Shown: piece after piece, positions 16,485-25,438 of the stretch
Numbering within the stretch: position 1 is the first letter of the stretch
How the letters are laid out: the number at the start of each line of letters is the position of its first letter
Made by a program: the position numbers and the translations under genes
Assembly: GCF_902364025.1 (NCBI RefSeq)
Contig: NZ_CABJCG010000026.1
Span: 7,375-71,374, forward strand
Source: Enterocloster lavalensis
GTDB lineage: Bacteria; Bacillota; Clostridia; Lachnospirales; Lachnospiraceae
Direction of reading: 5' to 3'
Length of the DNA: 64,000 bases
Notes under the pieces: generated by a model
The model's database searches: none
Told to the model about the DNA's origin: nothing
What the model saw: only the letters and a program-made list of their open reading frames with translations

Positions 16485-17297
16485 TTACCTTCCAATATGA
16501 TTATAGTCCTCTAACCGATTCGTTCCATCCCACTTTAGCAGGCAAGACATCTGCTCTTTTGCAATCCGGTTTAATTCTACCAGCCGATCTCTGCGGCTTA
16601 CTCCTTGTTTGATCATAACCGCATTCAAACTCTCAATATTGGATAAAATAATAGGCTGTTGAAGCGTGGCATGATCCAGGATATTTCCGTCTAAGTTGGG
16701 GTTTATATCACGCCACTGTTTAGCAGTCATACCAAACATCGCCATATTTAAAACATCTGCTACCGTGGCATATGTAAAGCTCTCATACTGTTTGGGCAGC
16801 TCAGGCACAATCAGATGTTCCTTTATGGCATCCGTATGAATACGGTAATTGATCTTGGAAATCTCACGATTCATATTCCATTTTAGTGAAAGCCGGCTGT
16901 TTTCATCCATTTTTAAACGTTGGTAATCTGTAATAATGTATAATTTAAATTCAGCGGAAATCCAGGAAGCAAATTCGAATGCAATATCCCGATGGGCAAA
17001 GGTTCCCCCATTTCTTCCTGATCTGGAATACATACCGATTGCGCCGGTGGCCTCCAGCCACCGCTTCGGCGATAGCGTAAATGCATTAGAACCTGCCCGT
17101 GCTTTAACCCCCTCGAATTCGAGGGGTTTAAAGTTCGGATTATGTATCGTCTCCCACAGTCCCAGAAACTCAATAACGTCACGACTGCGCATCCAGTTTT
17201 GAATGGTTGCCGCCGGGTCCTCACTTTTATACTTTGCTATATCCGTTAAAGAAATATAATCATCATAGCTTCCATCTGATATAACAGCAATTTGCAT
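16485..17297 (-). CDS. KilA-N domain protein
   Basis: 270 aa. Residues 10-110 match the KilA-N DNA-binding domain (DDYISLTDIAKYKS, RSRDVIEFLGLWE, NPNFKPLEFEG, FTLSPKRWLEATGAIG, SGRNGGTFAHRDIAFEFASWIS), then a helical tail (SLKWNMNREISKINYRIHTDAIKEHL). Known: found in phages and as stand-alone genes; role unclear. It is more AT-rich than its neighbours, convergent with the MaoC operon and without other phage genes, so lateral arrival is likely. AAAGG lies only 2 bases before the ATG, so the start is weak. A 32-bp near-perfect palindrome lies inside the gene at 17102-17133. Confidence 0.88.
   Translation of the reverse strand: MQIAVISDGSYDDYISLTDIAKYKSEDPAATIQNWMRSRDVIEFLGLWETIHNPNFKPLEFEGVKARAGSNAFTLSPKRWLEATGAIGMYSRSGRNGGTFAHRDIAFEFASWISAEFKLYIITDYQRLKMDENSRLSLKWNMNREISKINYRIHTDAIKEHLIVPELPKQYESFTYATVADVLNMAMFGMTAKQWRDINPNLDGNILDHATLQQPIILSNIESLNAVMIKQGVSRRDRLVELNRIAKEQMSCLLKWDGTNRLEDYNHIGR
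17102..17133. repeat. 32-bp near-perfect inverted repeat inside the KilA-N gene
   Basis: Fifteen of sixteen base pairs match around a central GAATTC; the inner 18 bases CCCCTCGAATTCGAGGGG are perfect and the outer arms are CTTTAA and TTAAAG. A second stem, CGGTGGC / GCCACCG at 17045-17063, lies nearby in the same gene. Confidence 0.85.
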
Positions 17298-17620
17298 ACC
17301 TTTAGCATTTAAATTTGCTTTTAAGATTTTTCACCCTTCATTTTCAATCTCCATAACTTTCTCTATCTATTTTAGCGCCATGTCGGCACAGCTGCTTCAT
17401 TGTGGCCGTACAGAATAATCCTGCCTCTGACGCAACAATAACCAGCCCCTGCAGTTTCAAAAATAACACCATTGGTTTTACACGGATACAAAACAGAATA
17501 AATGAACATCTAAGAAATTTAAAGAAAAACACGACCATCTAACTTGAATTGAAATTCAAAAAATCAATCCGCGCAGCCAGGCCCTTCTCCGGCTCTGGCC
17601 GCGCATCTTTCTTCTACCGC
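17298..17620. other. intergenic region between KilA-N gene and glyA
   Basis: 323 bp, AT-rich on the left. It holds the likely glyA terminator (17556-17606) and whatever promoter serves the KilA-N gene, which I could not identify. A 64-codon frame on the minus strand has no recognisable motif or good ribosome site and is not called. Confidence 0.5.
17556..17606 (-). terminator. probable glyA terminator
   Basis: On the minus strand GCGCGGCCA and TGGCTGCGC form a 9-bp stem with one G-U pair; TTTTTT follows after a short spacer (GGATTGA), so the T run is further from the stem than usual. Confidence 0.45.
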
Positions 17621-18868
17621 TTACTCATACAGCGGGTACTTCTCGCAAAGCTTTGTCACCTCTGCCCGGATATAATCCGCCTTGGCCTCGAAGTCCGTGG
17701 CGGCCAGCCAGATGCACTCGGCGATCTTGGGCATATCTTCTTCCTTCAGCCCTCTGGTGGTGATGGCCGGGGTGCCGATGCGCACGCCTGAGGTCACGAA
17801 GGGACTTCTGGGATCGTTGGGGACGGTGTTCTTGTTCAGGGTGATGAACACCTCGTCGCAGCGGTTCTGCAGCTCCTTGCCGGACACCTCCATGCCCCGC
17901 AGGTCCACCAGCATGAGGTGATTGTCCGTGCCGCCGGTCAGAATCTTGAAGCCCTGCTCCTTTAAGGCTGCGGCCAGAGCCTGGGCGTTCTTCACCACCT
18001 GGTGCTGATACTCCTTGAACTCAGGCTTTAACGCCTCGCCAAAGCACACGGCCTTGCCCGCGATGATGTGCTCTAAGGGGCCGCCCTGGGTTCCCGGGAA
18101 AATGGCCTTGTTGAAGTTAAACTTCTCAGCCGCCTCCTTGTTGGCCAGAATCATGCCGCCTCTGGGGCCGCGCAGGGTCTTGTGGGTGGTGGTAGTCACC
18201 ACGTCGGCGTAGGGGATGGGGCTGGGATGCTCTCCCGCCGCAACCAGGCCCGCGATGTGGGCCATATCCACCATCAGGTACGCGCCTACCTTGTCCGCCA
18301 CCTCGCGGAAGCGCTTGAAATCAATGGTTCTGGCGTATGCACTGGCGCCCGCCACGATCAGCTTGGGTTTGGACTCCAGGGCGATGCGCTCCAGCTCGTC
18401 GTAGTCGATGTAGCCCTCGTCGTCCACGCCGTAGGGTACGATATTAAAGTACAGGCCGGAAAAGTTCACAGGGCTTCCGTGGGTCAGATGGCCGCCATGA
18501 TTTAAGTTCATGCCCATCACAGTGTCGCCAGGCTTCAGCATGGCCACGAACACGGCCATATTGGCCTGGGCGCCAGAGTGGGGCTGGACATTGGCGTAAT
18601 CGCAGCCGAAGAGCTTCTTCGCGCGCTCGATGGCCAGAGTCTCCACCACGTCCACGCACTGACATCCGCCGTAGTAGCGCTTGCCGGAATAACCCTCTGC
18701 GTATTTGTTGGTCAGCACCGTGCCCATCGCCATCATAACCGGCTCGGATACGATGTTCTCGGAAGCGATCAGCTCCAGATTCCGTCTCTGCCGCGCGCAC
18801 TCGGCCTGGATCGCTTCGCCCACTTCCTTGTCATAGCTGGTAATAAGGTCCATTACTTGATTTACCAT
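17621..18868 (-). CDS. glyA: serine hydroxymethyltransferase
   Basis: 415 aa, full length. Known reaction: serine plus tetrahydrofolate to glycine plus methylene-tetrahydrofolate, PLP-dependent, cytoplasmic. Seen: [59 protein letters not shown] and [16 protein letters not shown] with the PLP Lys. A consensus promoter (18931-18960) lies 62 bases upstream of the ATG. No riboswitch-like leader was found. It is a single-gene unit between a KilA-N gene and a divergent lipoprotein gene. Confidence 0.97.
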   Translation of the reverse strand: MVNQVMDLITSYDKEVGEAIQAECARQRRNLELIASENIVSEPVMMAMGTVLTNKYAEGYSGKRYYGGCQCVDVVETLAIERAKKLFGCDYANVQPHSGAQANMAVFVAMLKPGDTVMGMNLNHGGHLTHGSPVNFSGLYFNIVPYGVDDEGYIDYDELERIALESKPKLIVAGASAYARTIDFKRFREVADKVGAYLMVDMAHIAGLVAAGEHPSPIPYADVVTTTTHKTLRGPRGGMILANKEAAEKFNFNKAIFPGTQGGPLEHIIAGKAVCFGEALKPEFKEYQHQVVKNAQALAAALKEQGFKILTGGTDNHLMLVDLRGMEVSGKELQNRCDEVFITLNKNTVPNDPRSPFVTSGVRIGTPAITTRGLKEEDMPKIAECIWLAATDFEAKADYIRAEVTKLCEKYPLYE

Positions 18869-18930
18869 ATGTCCTGTCCTTCCTTTCCTTTACCCCTGTG
18901 AGTTTGAGGCGTCAAGACGCCTTTTCTGCG

Positions 18931-18960
18931 ATTATACTCCATGGGGAATCGGGATGTCAA
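18931..18960 (-). promoter_or_regulatory. sigma-A promoter of glyA
   Basis: Minus strand TTGACA (18960-18955), an 18-base spacer and TATAAT (18936-18931), both hexamers matching consensus exactly. The palindrome AGGCGTC-AA-GACGCCT follows at the start of the transcript and could be an operator or a small hairpin. Confidence 0.85.
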
Positions 18961-19119
18961 GGAAATGCGGCCGGCATAACAGCGGCAAAACAGTACCGCA
19001 GCCGTTCCATCATGCCATTTCATCCTGATCCATCCAAAACCTTAAAAAATTTTCATATCCCCTGTTTCCCATTCAAACATGGCTGAATCCCTTGCAAAAT
19101 GGACCTTTTCCCCATTTTC

Positions 19120-19148
19120 TTACAATTATATTCATATTTACTTAATAA
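19120..19148 (+). promoter_or_regulatory. possible promoter of the repeat lipoprotein gene
   Basis: TTACAA, 17 bases, TAATAA. A second pair with equal spacing (TTACAA at 19154, TAATGC at 19177) is nearly as good, so which one is used cannot be told. Confidence 0.35.
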
Positions 19149-19278
19149 TTCAGTTACAAAAATTCCAAATTATTCATAATGCGTTCACATTTTGGACACA
19201 TTTGTCCTCTAAGATGAAGCATGTCGTTGAGACAGGCGGACCTCCAACAGGGAGGCCCAAAGAGAGGAGAATAAAATT

Positions 19279-19650
19279 ATGAAAAAGAACATGACGAAGT
19301 ATGCTGTTGCCGCTATGGCAGCAATGATGATCTCCGGCGCGCTGACCGCTTGCGGCGGTTCCGACAAGAAGGCCGAGACCACTGTAGCTGTTGAGACCAC
19401 TGCTGAGGAGACCACTGCAGAAGAGACCACCGCTGAGGAGACCGAGGCTGTTGACGGCGAGTCCACCGAGGCTGCTGACGCTGAGTCCACCGAGGCTGCT
19501 GACGGCGAGTCCACCGAGGCTGCCGACGGCGAGTCCACTGAGGCTGCCGAGGACGCTAACGCTGACGCTGAGGCTGCTTCCGAGGAGGAGACCGAGGCTG
19601 AGGCTGCTGACGCTGTTGTAGAGGTTGAGGAGACCACCGCTGCTAACTAA
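19279..19650 (+). CDS. small acidic lipoprotein with tandem repeats
   Basis: 123 aa after GAGAGGAG. Residues 1-24 are a lipoprotein signal ending L-T-A-C with Cys25. The mature part is made almost only of Thr, Glu, Ala, Asp and Ser: T-T-A-E-E three times (about 40-54), then GESTEAAD-type 8-mers four times (60-91; 24-bp units at 19456-19551), then an acidic tail. No folded domain is visible. It is probably a membrane-anchored, extended surface protein; function unknown. It is a single-gene unit with a strong terminator 37 bases after the stop. Unit number may vary between strains. Confidence 0.85.
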   Translation: MKKNMTKYAVAAMAAMMISGALTACGGSDKKAETTVAVETTAEETTAEETTAEETEAVDGESTEAADAESTEAADGESTEAADGESTEAAEDANADAEAASEEETEAEAADAVVEVEETTAAN

Positions 19651-19686
19651 TCCGCAGACGGGAAACACGAACATATGAAACGGCGG

Positions 19687-19733
19687 ACGCCCCGCAGGCG
19701 CGGCACATTTTTGTGCCGGGCTGCGGGGCGTTT
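19687..19733 (+). terminator. rho-independent terminator of the lipoprotein gene
   Basis: ACGCCCCGCA, GC and CGGCACA pair with TGTGCCG, GC and TGCGGGGCGT around an inner TTTT, giving a long GC-rich stem, followed by TTTGTTGT. Confidence 0.85.
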
Positions 19734-19740
19734 GTTGTGT

Positions 19741-19908
19741 CTGCCGTATTATTTACCGTATCTGCCGCATTACTTGCCGCATTTACCGCAATACTTGCCG
19801 TATCTGCCGCATTACTTGCCATATCTGCCGCATTACTTGCCGCATCTACCGCAATACTTGCCATATCTGCCACATTGATTTCCCTATCTGCCACTCTACT
19901 TCCCAAAA
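19741..19908. repeat. eight tandem copies of a 21-bp unit
   Basis: The consensus is CTGCCGCATTACTTGCCGCAT. Eight units follow each other without gaps; units 2-4 and 5-7 resemble each other as triplets, giving a 63-bp higher-order period. The last two units are decayed. It lies between the lipoprotein terminator and the stop of the M20 gene. Frames through it on both strands stay open only because the unit is a multiple of three. Confidence 0.92.
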
Positions 19909-19931
19909 CCGCAGCGTACAAACTTTCCCCG

Positions 19932-21086
19932 CTACCCCAAAAACCCAAGCACAGCCCGCTCATATATCTCAATACAATCCCGGTACTGCCCCAGGTCGAT
20001 CCATTCTTCCCTGGAATGGGCGCAGGCGATATCCCCCGGCCCAAAGACCACGGTTGGAATTCCTGCCTCATTGGTCAGAATCGAGGCGTCGCACCAGAAC
20101 GGCACCATGCCGTCCTCCGCCTCAGCCCCCGTCACCTGTCTTGTGCTTTCCTTCAACACCTCCACGATCCGATTCCCCCGCTCCACCTCCATAGGCAGGC
20201 GCTTCCCTCCTCCCGGCCGCCTCTGGATCGGGCTTTCCTCCACTCTGACCTTACAGGCCCCGCTTGCCGCTTTCTCCGCGATCTCCAGCAGTTCCCCAAA
20301 CACCTGCTCCTGAACTTCCCCTGGCAGATCCCGCCTCAGCAGCGTGGCCGTGCATCCCTGGGCCACCACGTTGGGCTTCTCGCCGCCCCGGATCAGCCCC
20401 ACGTTAAAGAGCGGCGTCCCCAGCAGCTCATGCCGCCGTCTCCCGTACCGCTCCGGCAGCTCCCGGTCCAGGGCCGCCAGAATCTTCCCCATCTGCACGA
20501 TGGCGTTCTCGTCGCCGCTCCAGGAAGAAGTGTGCTTTGGGGTGCCCGTAACCGTGAGATCGATGTGGGTCACGCCGCGCATGGCCCGGCCGATTTTCAG
20601 GCCGGTGGGCTCTCCCACGATCCCCGCCTGAGCCTTCACGCCCAGTTCCGCCAAAAACGCGGTGCCCTGGCTCAACAGCTCCTCGTCCGGCACCGCTGCC
20701 ACGATCAGACTGCCCGCCAGCTTCTCCCGGCAGCTTTTCAACCGCCCCGCCGCCCGCATCATGGCGGCCAGTCCGCCCTTCATGTCCACGGCCCCCCGCC
20801 CGTAGAGCCTTCCATTTTCGATCCGCGGTTCAAAGGGATCTCCCAGGTAATCCTCCACCGGATGGGTGTCTGTGTGTCCGTCAAAAAGCAGCGCCGGTCC
20901 CGGGCGGCCTCCCCGCAGTATCCCCAATACCACAGACCGTCCGTTCCCGATCTCGTACCGCTCCACTTCCAGCCCCATATTCCGAAATTCCGCCTCCACT
21001 GCGTCCCCCATGGCCTGTTCCGCCCCGGACACGCTGGGGATCGCCACCAGCCGCTGCAACAGGCGGATATCTTCATTCATCTCCAT
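19932..21086 (-). CDS. M20-family metallopeptidase/deacylase (ArgE/DapE type)
   Basis: 384 aa. Seen: IPSVSGAEQAM, FDGHTDTHP (first zinc His and catalytic Asp), GRGAVDMKGGLAAM (bridging Asp), PDEELLSQG (catalytic Glu and metal Glu) and GEPTGLKIG; the dimerisation domain lies at about 180-300. Known: the family deacylates N-acyl amino acids or cleaves small peptides, usually in the cytoplasm. It is the last gene of the leftward TRAP operon, and a paralogue opens the opposite operon at 29208. Two such enzymes in one divergon suggest an N-acylated or dipeptide-like substrate. Confidence 0.92.
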   Translation of the reverse strand: MEMNEDIRLLQRLVAIPSVSGAEQAMGDAVEAEFRNMGLEVERYEIGNGRSVVLGILRGGRPGPALLFDGHTDTHPVEDYLGDPFEPRIENGRLYGRGAVDMKGGLAAMMRAAGRLKSCREKLAGSLIVAAVPDEELLSQGTAFLAELGVKAQAGIVGEPTGLKIGRAMRGVTHIDLTVTGTPKHTSSWSGDENAIVQMGKILAALDRELPERYGRRRHELLGTPLFNVGLIRGGEKPNVVAQGCTATLLRRDLPGEVQEQVFGELLEIAEKAASGACKVRVEESPIQRRPGGGKRLPMEVERGNRIVEVLKESTRQVTGAEAEDGMVPFWCDASILTNEAGIPTVVFGPGDIACAHSREEWIDLGQYRDCIEIYERAVLGFLG

Positions 21087-21097
21087 CTCATTCCCCC

Positions 21098-22264
21098 CTA
21101 CACATACGGCCTGGCTGTGATTCCATAATAATCCAGAATCATATTCGCCACGTCCAGCGCCGACGGCGCGCAGCCCTGGATCACTCGCCCGCCATTCTCC
21201 CTTCTCACCGCGCAGTTGCCCAGGAGAAATGTATCCGGCTCCTCTCCCACCCCAGCCGGAACCTTCGTCCCGATCACAAGGGTCAGCCGTTCACCGCCCC
21301 AGGCTTCAAAAAAGCCCATGTCCGTCAGGCGGCTGACGGCGATAGCCGCCGCCCCCATACAGCCGCTGCACGCCTGGTAATTGATGATCCTGGCCCGGTC
21401 CGAGTCCGGCATGGTGGGAACCGCGGGCAGAAATTTCCGCCTGATGGCTTCCACCGGCTCCCCAACCACCTGTATTTCCCCGGAGCCCGCCGGCCCCAGG
21501 CCGTGTTCCGCCGCCATGCGGATGTGCTCGATCTCCTCCGGCACAAATCCCATCACGGCCGCCGCGGTCATATCCACAGCCAGCACGTTTGCCCCGGCCA
21601 GCACAGTCTTAAATCCCACCGGCCTGCCCTCCTTGGGCCCCAGCCCCTCTCCTGCCACCGTCCCGTCCATCACTGTCAGCGCGGTCCGCACCACCTTATT
21701 CAAATCCGCCACCGCCTTATTGACGCCCACGTCGTGGAACCGCCGTTTCTCCACCGGCGGAATACACCCTTTCATGTTCTTCATCCCCAGACTCACCTCT
21801 GTGATGAAATGGGTCTTTAGCACCGGCACATTGATTACCGCGTTATACTCCAGGAAATTCCGGTTCACCAGCACGTGATCCAAAATCAGCCCGCCCTCCA
21901 CCGGGATTTTGACGCACTCGCCCTTATTCAAGTCCACCAAACCGCAGCCCAACCGCCCGGCGGCCTCCGCCATGCCGCAGAGTTCCAGCACCTTCAGGCT
22001 GCCGATGTGGACCGAGCCGGTCCCGTCCCCGATGTCCACCGCGCCCGCCCCGGCCTCAAGGGCCATCCGGGCCAAGGCTTCCACCACGGCCGGGTTGGTG
22101 GTGACGCCTTTTTCATAGGAAGCGGGGCCTGTCATATTGGGCTTGACCAGCACCCGGTCCCCGGGCTTGACAAATCGCTCCATTCCTCCCAGGAGGTTCA
22201 CCGCCTCCCGGACCTGGCGCGCTACGTCGTCCCCGCGCACAATCGAAACCGTATAAATGCTCAT
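21098..22264 (-). CDS. DUF362 domain protein
   Basis: 388 aa. Seen: DRVLVKPNMTGPASYEKG at the N-terminus, AGAVDIGDGTG, VINVPVLKTHFITEVSLGMKNMKG (the most conserved DUF362 stretch) and a late CSGCMGA pair of cysteines. Known: DUF362 proteins often carry ferredoxin domains and occur with amino-acid or cofactor genes, but no reaction is established. No full 4Fe-4S motif is visible here. ATGA overlap with the PLP enzyme gene upstream shows tight co-expression. No function assigned. Confidence 0.88.
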   Translation of the reverse strand: MSIYTVSIVRGDDVARQVREAVNLLGGMERFVKPGDRVLVKPNMTGPASYEKGVTTNPAVVEALARMALEAGAGAVDIGDGTGSVHIGSLKVLELCGMAEAAGRLGCGLVDLNKGECVKIPVEGGLILDHVLVNRNFLEYNAVINVPVLKTHFITEVSLGMKNMKGCIPPVEKRRFHDVGVNKAVADLNKVVRTALTVMDGTVAGEGLGPKEGRPVGFKTVLAGANVLAVDMTAAAVMGFVPEEIEHIRMAAEHGLGPAGSGEIQVVGEPVEAIRRKFLPAVPTMPDSDRARIINYQACSGCMGAAAIAVSRLTDMGFFEAWGGERLTLVIGTKVPAGVGEEPDTFLLGNCAVRRENGGRVIQGCAPSALDVANMILDYYGITARPYV

Positions 22265-23451
22265 AAGCCTTCCCCCGTCAGCGTGGCGATTGCCTCCGCC
22301 AGCCGGTCGATTTCCTCTTCACGGATAAACCAGTTCAGCGAAACCCGCACGCCCTCCTTTCCCGTCACCAGGTCCACGGTCCGCCACTGGATGATGATGC
22401 CGCAGTCCTCCCAGACCCGTCTCACCAGCTCCCGGTGGTCCGCCCCCGGAATGTGGAACGCGAAAATGGCGGTTCTCAGGCGTTCATCCTCAGGCGAAAG
22501 CATCTCCGCCCAGGGCACCCGTTCCTCAAACGCCTTCCGGCAGTAGCGGTGAAGCTCCTTCGTGCGTCTCCTGATCCGCTCTGTGCCGATCTCCCCAGCA
22601 AAACGGATGGACTCTGAAAATGCAGCGTACATGGGCGTATGGCGTCCGCCGTACTCAAATCTTCTGGCGTCCGGCTTCATCTGAATGGTGTGCTCCGTGA
22701 TGTCGAAAGAGTCCTGCATCCCCACGCCCCCGAAGGGCACTCTGGCCTCCCTGATTCGGTCCTCCCGGATGTAGACCGCCGCCACGCCCTCAGGTCCGCA
22801 GAGCCATTTGTGGCATGAGAGCAGATAGAAGCTGCACCCGATTTCCCGCACATCGATATCGATGTTGCCCGCCGCCTGGGCCCCGTCCAGCACGGTGATC
22901 ACGCCCCGGGCCTCCGCCTCCCGGCAGATTTCCGCCGCCGGGATGGCCGTACCGTTGGTGTGGAACACATGGCTGATCACCGCCATCCGGGTGCGCTCAT
23001 TTAAAGCGCTCCTGAAATGTTCCACGATCTGTTCCTGGTTCCCCAGACCGCAGAATGTAGCCGTCCTGGTGCCGAAAATGGGCTCCACTGCGAAAAACGG
23101 CAGAATGGAAGCCGGGTTCTCCTGGTCGCTGATGAGAATCTCATCCCCCGGCTCCCAGCCGTACATCCGGGAAATCGTATTTAAGCCCTCCGCGATGCAT
23201 CGGACAAAAAAGATCTCCCCGGGTTTTGCATTGATAAACGCAGCCACCTCCGCCCGGATCTCCTCCAGCATCTCCTTGAGCCAGCCATGGATTTCCACGT
23301 TCACCTGGCCCTCCAGAGCCATCCGCCGGAACACGCCCTCCATGCGCTCCAAAACCGGCAGGGGAAGGGGGCCGCAGCCCGCAGAATTCATATAGGTATA
23401 TTTCTCCGCAGCCGGAAGCAGCCTGCGGTATTCCTCCAGCGTCTTTCCCAT
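22261..23451 (-). CDS. class V aminotransferase-fold PLP enzyme
   Basis: 396 aa from the ATG at 23451; a GTG one codon earlier has poorer spacing from GAGG. Seen: fold type I order with YMNSAGCGPLP, ENPASILPF, ISHVFHTNGTAIP, VLDGAQAAGNID (cofactor Asp) and LLSCHKWLCGPEG (PLP Lys). Known relatives are cysteine desulfurase, isopenicillin epimerase-like and C-S lyase enzymes. RidA and a TRAP importer in the operon suggest elimination or transamination of an imported amino compound. Which one is not determined. Confidence 0.88.
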   Translation of the reverse strand: MGKTLEEYRRLLPAAEKYTYMNSAGCGPLPLPVLERMEGVFRRMALEGQVNVEIHGWLKEMLEEIRAEVAAFINAKPGEIFFVRCIAEGLNTISRMYGWEPGDEILISDQENPASILPFFAVEPIFGTRTATFCGLGNQEQIVEHFRSALNERTRMAVISHVFHTNGTAIPAAEICREAEARGVITVLDGAQAAGNIDIDVREIGCSFYLLSCHKWLCGPEGVAAVYIREDRIREARVPFGGVGMQDSFDITEHTIQMKPDARRFEYGGRHTPMYAAFSESIRFAGEIGTERIRRRTKELHRYCRKAFEERVPWAEMLSPEDERLRTAIFAFHIPGADHRELVRRVWEDCGIIIQWRTVDLVTGKEGVRVSLNWFIREEEIDRLAEAIATLTGEGL

Positions 23452-24671
23452 CACAGCCTCACCCTCTCCCCTCTCTTGAACACCATCTCCGGCTGCCTCA
23501 GATTCAGCAGATTGTCCAGGGGATTTCCTTTCACAAACAGAATATCCGCCTGCCGCCCAGCCTCCACCGCGCCCACGAGATGGCCGATGCCAAGCACGCC
23601 GGCCGCCCTGGCCGTAGCCGAGAGCAGAACATCCTCTTTTGTCATGTGCACCTTCTCATGCAGCAGATTCAGCGTCAGGTAGAACTCGTCGAACTTCGTG
23701 TTCTTGCAGCCCGCGTCCGTGCCCGCGATGATCTCCACCCCGGCCCGGTACATAGCCTCGGTGGTGTCGAAGCGGCTCTTCTGGAACGCCCCCCACATGG
23801 CCACCTTGTCCGGCAGTGGAGCGGCCTCCTCGGGCGGCAGGACATATGCCTTGCCCATGGCCGGGTTCACCGCAATGTGCTTCTCCCGCATTTTTGCCGC
23901 CAGCTCTTCCCGGTAATCCGCGCCCTCAGGAGTCTTGAAGCTGCAGTGCTCCAAGGTATCAAACCCGGCCTCCACCGCATTTTCCACACCGATCACGCTG
24001 TGGACATGCCCGGACACCTTCTTTCTCCGCTGATGCGCCTCGTACACAATGGCCTTCAGAGTGTCCAGGTCGTACTGGTCGATCAGGGAATCGCTGCCCG
24101 GCGTCATATTTCCCCCCGACACCATGACTTTGATGTAGTCCACGCCCTGCTTGCACAGGAGCCGGACCGCCTTCACCGCCTCCTCCCTGGAGTCGCACTC
24201 CAGGCCGCAGAAATTGCAGTGTCCCCCCGTGATGGTAAGCGGCATCCCGGCCGCCAGAATATCCGGCCCATCCAGTTCTCCCCTGCGGATGAAATCCCGC
24301 AGCTGCAAAATGGACATGCCCTTAGAACCGCTGTCCCGCACCGTGGTCACGCCGCTTCGCAGCTCCATCTGCGCCGCCCGCACCATGCGCAGCAGCACCG
24401 TGGCCTCGTCGTCCCCATAGAGCTGGTCCAGCGGCTGGGCGCTGGAGCTGAAGCTCAGATGAAGGTGGGCGTCGATCAGGCCCGGCAATACATAGTTGTC
24501 CCCCGCGTCTATGATCTCAACCTTCCCGCCCCTTCGCTCCTCCTCAAAGGCTTCCAGGCGGTCCACCCGCCGGATCAGGCCGTTCTCAATGAGAATCCCG
24601 GTCTCAGTCTCCGTCACCTGCGCCCTTCCCCCGGTGCATGGAATCAGATGTCTCGCAATGATCAGTTTCAT
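23451..24671 (-). CDS. amidohydrolase, imidazolonepropionase/prolidase-like
   Basis: 406 aa from the ATG at 24671, preceded by GGAGGAAGGAG; a GTG at 24695 overlapping the upstream stop is less likely. Seen: GLIDAHLHLSF (metal HxH), GVTTVRDSGSKG, VDYIKVMVSGG with the Lys that bridges metals in this family, HVHS, LEHCS and IAGTDAG. Known: members hydrolyse cyclic amides or Xaa-Pro peptides. It overlaps the next start by one base (TGATG). Confidence 0.88.
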   Translation of the reverse strand: MKLIIARHLIPCTGGRAQVTETETGILIENGLIRRVDRLEAFEEERRGGKVEIIDAGDNYVLPGLIDAHLHLSFSSSAQPLDQLYGDDEATVLLRMVRAAQMELRSGVTTVRDSGSKGMSILQLRDFIRRGELDGPDILAAGMPLTITGGHCNFCGLECDSREEAVKAVRLLCKQGVDYIKVMVSGGNMTPGSDSLIDQYDLDTLKAIVYEAHQRRKKVSGHVHSVIGVENAVEAGFDTLEHCSFKTPEGADYREELAAKMREKHIAVNPAMGKAYVLPPEEAAPLPDKVAMWGAFQKSRFDTTEAMYRAGVEIIAGTDAGCKNTKFDEFYLTLNLLHEKVHMTKEDVLLSATARAAGVLGIGHLVGAVEAGRQADILFVKGNPLDNLLNLRQPEMVFKRGERVRL

Positions 24672-24691
24672 GGTATTCTCTCCTTCCTCCG

Positions 24692-25438
24692 TCACATCAT
24701 GGGCGGGAGCGACGAACAGCGCAGCGCCTCAATGGCCTTGTCGATGTGGGCCTGGCCTCCCGAAAGGGTCAGCCTGAAATGGGACGGGATCAGCGCCTCC
24801 ACGTTCAGACCGGCCAGCTTGCCGATATTCTGCCGGTAGCCTTCCATGGTGGATCCGTAGCAGTTGATCAGGCTCAACACGCCGTTTAGGTAAATGCTGT
24901 CCCCGCTGAACAGGTAACGCTTACCGCCTTTGTCCACCACATAGCAGACGGACTCGACGCTGTGGCCGGGCAGGGTCATCGCGCAGACCACGGCGTCCCC
25001 TGCTTGAAACATTTCCCCGTCCTCAACCCGGTGGTCCACCTGGCAGTGCTTGTACACATAGTCCTGAGGATAGGCGCCCTTGCGTTTGGCGGCCGTCAGC
25101 CCCAGCTCCTCCTCGGTTCCGTTTTCCAGAAGCCTGGCTTCCCCGGCGGAGGCCAGTACCTTCATCCCCGGAATGTACGCGCGGTAGTCCTCAATTCCGC
25201 CCCCGTGATCCCCGTGGGCATGGGTCACGAACATGTAGGTGATCTTATCGATGGGACAGCCGGTCTCCCGGATATTTTCAATGATGCGCCCCGTATCCAT
25301 GCCGCTGCCGCCGTCGATGAGAAATGCGTCCCGCTCCCCCTCCACCAGGTAGACGTTGCAGTCCTTAAAATTGGAAATTCCCGGACCGCCGCTGCCGCCC
25401 GCTACCATATAAATCCCTTTTTCAAGCCGTATGTACAT
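24692..25438 (-). CDS. metallo-beta-lactamase-fold hydrolase
   Basis: 248 aa. Seen: THAHGDHGGG (HxHxDH zinc motif) near residues 76-85, LPGHSVESVCY, LFSGDSIY with the bridging Asp, and a late SHF His. The fold fits glyoxalase II-like or lactonase enzymes. It overlaps the RidA gene by 17 bases. Substrate unknown; a thioester or lactone made in the same pathway is possible. Confidence 0.88.
   Translation of the reverse strand: MYIRLEKGIYMVAGGSGGPGISNFKDCNVYLVEGERDAFLIDGGSGMDTGRIIENIRETGCPIDKITYMFVTHAHGDHGGGIEDYRAYIPGMKVLASAGEARLLENGTEEELGLTAAKRKGAYPQDYVYKHCQVDHRVEDGEMFQAGDAVVCAMTLPGHSVESVCYVVDKGGKRYLFSGDSIYLNGVLSLINCYGSTMEGYRQNIGKLAGLNVEALIPSHFRLTLSGGQAHIDKAIEALRCSSLPPMM

Larger units (their letters stand above)
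18869..19278. other. divergent promoter region between glyA and the lipoprotein gene
   Basis: 410 bp without a gene. It contains the glyA promoter, the 16-bp palindrome AGGCGTCAAGACGCCT at 18907-18922 in the glyA leader, and an AT-rich stretch (19081-19185) with the likely lipoprotein promoter. Nothing in it resembles a T-box or riboswitch. Confidence 0.6.

Noticed and set aside
17344..17538. 64-codon hydrophobic frame between KilA-N and glyA
   Set aside because: No ribosome site or recognised motif; AT-rich spacer sequence gives such frames easily.
18869..18930. Riboswitch or T-box in front of glyA
   Set aside because: The leader is only about 55 nt with one small palindrome; no conserved aptamer or T-box elements fit.
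19643..20071. 142-codon minus-strand frame with ASNAAD repeats
   Set aside because: It stays open only because the 21-bp repeat is a multiple of three, and overlaps the M20 gene in another frame.
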